Assembly (NCBI GenBank): GCA_021791335.1
Contig: JAJYWS010000037.1
Coordinates: 1 to 32,148, forward strand
DNA from: Thermoplasmata archaeon
GTDB taxonomy: Archaea; Thermoplasmatota; Thermoplasmata; Lutacidiplasmatales; UBA184
Direction: 5' to 3'
DNA: 32,148 bases
Position 1 is the stretch's first letter. Every line of letters starts with the position of its first letter. Both the position numbers and the translations under genes were made by a program. This document shows, piece after piece, positions 30,619-32,148 of this stretch. The notes beneath the pieces are model-generated. The model was not told where the DNA came from. It saw only the letters and a list, made by a program, of their open reading frames with translations, and ran no database searches.

Positions 30619-31827
30619 CTATCCCAGTCGTACCCGCGGGTCCAAGTAGGCGTAGAGGACGTCGACAATGATGTTGGCCGCGACAACCAGGAAGGTAAAG
30701 AGAATCGTGCTACCGAAGATGAGCCCGAAATCATAGGGGGTCAGGGTGACCGAATACGCCAGCAGGCGGCCCACCCCGTTCAGGTTGAACACCGACTCGA
30801 TCACCGGAAACCCTCCGATGAAGCCCGCAAAGGTGAGCCCGAGGATGGTGATCGTGACGTTCAGGGAGTTCCGGCCCGCATGCTTGCGGACCACGGTGGA
30901 TTCGGCCACACCCTTCGCGCGGGCGGTGCGGACGAAGTCGAGGTTGAGGACCTCAAGCATGCTGTTGCGAACGAACCGGAGGAGGACCGCGATGGTGCCG
31001 AAGGCGATCACGAGCGCGGGGATGATGATGCGCAGGACGGTGTCGCCGGCCAGGAGCCACTGGCCGTGGATCATCGCATCGATCGTCGGGAACCCCGTCG
31101 GGCTGCTGATCTGCCCTTTCTGGAGCCAACTGGGATACGCATTGTTGGCGAAACAGTTGGAGGGTGGCCAGGACCCCGAGAAGTCGAAGTACGGCGAGTT
31201 CCCCGGTGTGGCCGGGCAGTAGAGGGAATGACCCAGGGTCCCGACGATGAGCAGAACGACCCCCATGAGCAGCAGGGTGCCTAACAGGAACTGGGGCAGC
31301 GCATATCCCGAGAAGGACATGACCCGCGCCGCCTGGTCGACCGGCCGGTTCCGGTTGACGGCCGAGAGGTTCCCCAAGGGAAGCGCCACGGCCAGAATGA
31401 TGATCAAGGATAGAGCGGCGAGCTCCAAGGTATAGGGAAGGAACCAGCCCAGCACCTCAACGACCGGGTGACCGGCGGCCAGCGGGATCTGGCCGGCCGC
31501 ACCGGTCCCATTTCCGACAAATCCCCAATTGAACGTTAAAGAATTGAATATGTAAATCCCCCATTGTACGACAATCGGCCGATCCAAGCCCAAGGCATGG
31601 AGTCCGTTGTAGTAGAACGGGTTGCGACAGTTCCCCGGCTTGTCGATGCCCAGCTTCTGGCAGGAGACTTCCGGATTGTACGGGACCTTCGGGTTCGGAC
31701 CGTAGTAGGAGACCAATCTCTCCTGGAGGGGGAGGGCGCTCACCAGGACGAAGGTGATGGTCATGACCCCAATGATGACCGGGATCAGCAGGGCGGCCCG
31801 CCGCACGATATAAATCCAAAGTCTCAT
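30619..31827 (-). CDS. oppB: Oligopeptide ABC transporter permease OppB-type
   Basis: Membrane channel subunit, 402 residues against about 310 for the usual OppB. It has the typical N-terminal helix (RRAALLIPVIIGVMTITFVL), then a long external loop with VSCQKLGIDKPGNC, the permease core (LPYTLELAALSLIIILAVAL), and the coupling motif FVRTARAKGVAESTVVRKHAGRNSL. A second long external loop (LYCPATPG...NCFANNAYP) lies between later helices. The two cysteine pairs suggest disulfides on the outside face. It is the first gene of the opp operon; the ATG at 31827 is about 75 bases from a TATA box. Confidence 0.94.
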   Translation of the reverse strand: MRLWIYIVRRAALLIPVIIGVMTITFVLVSALPLQERLVSYYGPNPKVPYNPEVSCQKLGIDKPGNCRNPFYYNGLHALGLDRPIVVQWGIYIFNSLTFNWGFVGNGTGAAGQIPLAAGHPVVEVLGWFLPYTLELAALSLIIILAVALPLGNLSAVNRNRPVDQAARVMSFSGYALPQFLLGTLLLMGVVLLIVGTLGHSLYCPATPGNSPYFDFSGSWPPSNCFANNAYPSWLQKGQISSPTGFPTIDAMIHGQWLLAGDTVLRIIIPALVIAFGTIAVLLRFVRNSMLEVLNLDFVRTARAKGVAESTVVRKHAGRNSLNVTITILGLTFAGFIGGFPVIESVFNLNGVGRLLAYSVTLTPYDFGLIFGSTILFTFLVVAANIIVDVLYAYLDPRVRLG

Positions 31828-31902
31828 CGCTGCCGGCTCCCGTCCACTGGCATTCGCGCGCCAGATGACCTTGGCATCGCCGGCCCGAGACCGGAGGTGC
31901 TA

Positions 31903-31910
31903 TTTATAAA
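31903..31910 (-). promoter_or_regulatory. TATA box of the opp operon
   Basis: The palindrome TTTATAAA stands out in a GC-rich context upstream of oppB. With the usual 25-base spacing transcription would start near 31880 and leave a leader of about 50 bases before the oppB ATG, unlike the leaderless genes elsewhere in the window. Confidence 0.65.
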
Positions 31911-32025
31911 TTGAGAACGCCCCCTCGGTAACGAACGGGCTCAACCGCAGTCTCCGATTCGGGCGGGCGGGCCGGGGCCCCCACCGGACCTGCTGAGGCC
32001 GGGGTCCGACACGGTTCCGGTGGGT

Positions 32026-32148
32026 TCAAAGGAGTGGAAGGTCGCCGGTGAGGGGGTCCAGGTCGGCCGAGCGCGCCGGCCCGATTCCGAGGCAGGTTTT
32101 GGTCCCCGGTGCGACCTCGGTGAATCCCGCATCCTCGATCAGGATGGT
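32026..32148 (-). CDS. pth2: Peptidyl-tRNA hydrolase Pth2, C-terminal part (cut by window end)
   Basis: Forty C-terminal residues of a protein whose N-terminal part lies beyond the window. The segments EDAGFTEVAPGTKTCLGIGP and the terminal DPLTGDLPLL match the end of archaeal/eukaryotic Pth2 (DAGRTQ-x-PGT-x-TVLGIGP, then K-V-T-G-x-L-x-L at the terminus). Pth2 releases tRNA from peptidyl-tRNAs that drop off ribosomes. The frame is open from the window edge to the TGA at 32026-32028. Assignment is by memory of the family pattern over a short stretch. Confidence 0.75.
   Translation of the reverse strand, partial: TILIEDAGFTEVAPGTKTCLGIGPARSADLDPLTGDLPLL

Noticed and set aside
1-32148. CRISPR arrays, insertion sequences and attachment sites
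   Set aside because: No spaced direct repeats, transposase genes, terminal inverted repeats or integrase were found by eye.

Overview
The window looks like a GC-rich archaeal chromosome segment, most likely from the Thermoplasmata (Thermoplasmatota). The evidence is the archaeal 16S rRNA 3' end not followed by 23S, the archaeal riboflavin enzymes (RibL, pentameric RibC), PriL, exosome Csl4, a Fap7-type adenylate kinase, a tRNA-Leu with an intron at 37/38, a thermopsin-family surface protein, and TATA boxes about 25 bases upstream of several start codons (leaderless transcripts). The class is inferred from gene content; no tree was made.

Layout. 1-218: end of a 16S gene. 348-2431: riboflavin/FAD operon ribB-ribL-ribC-ribH. 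2438-2848 (-): SCP2-like lipid-binding protein. 2834-7264: operon of biotin ligase, acyl-CoA carboxyltransferase, pyruvate/oxaloacetate carboxyltransferase and biotin carrier. That is the subunit set of a 12S/5S/1.3S transcarboxylase, and no biotin carboxylase gene is present. 7246-7931 (-): two small membrane proteins, one with a zinc ribbon. 8039-12066 (+): RtcB, a site-2-type membrane protease with a PDZ domain, and primase large subunit. 12020-13233 (-): adenylate kinase and a CDP-alcohol phosphotransferase. 13394-16975 (+): a 1193-residue thermopsin-like surface protein with a beta-helix region, one C-terminal membrane anchor and a cytoplasmic C2H2 zinc finger. 17141-22577 (-): a compact cluster rpe, DNA ligase, PRC-barrel, tRNA-Leu(UAA), METTL5-like methyltransferase, Csl4, SHMT. 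22654-25755 (+): a PKD-bearing oligopeptide-binding protein with a pilin-like (class III) signal. 26197-31827 (-): oppB-oppC-oppD-oppF plus a small membrane protein. 32026-32148 (-): C-terminal end of a Pth2-type peptidyl-tRNA hydrolase.

The genes suggest a protein-degrading heterotroph. A surface-anchored thermopsin would cut external protein, and the binding protein with Opp would import the peptides. Breakdown of some amino acids yields propionyl-CoA, which the transcarboxylase-like enzyme could interconvert with methylmalonyl-CoA while exchanging carboxyl groups with pyruvate/oxaloacetate. RtcB could ligate the exons of the intron-bearing tRNA-Leu.

The most unusual items are the archaeal transcarboxylase-like operon with its own biotin ligase (which has an altered biotinyl-AMP loop), the protease/zinc-finger fusion across the membrane, the class III signal on a peptide-binding protein, large insertions in the Opp ATPases and permeases, and an intron-containing tRNA packed inside a protein gene cluster.
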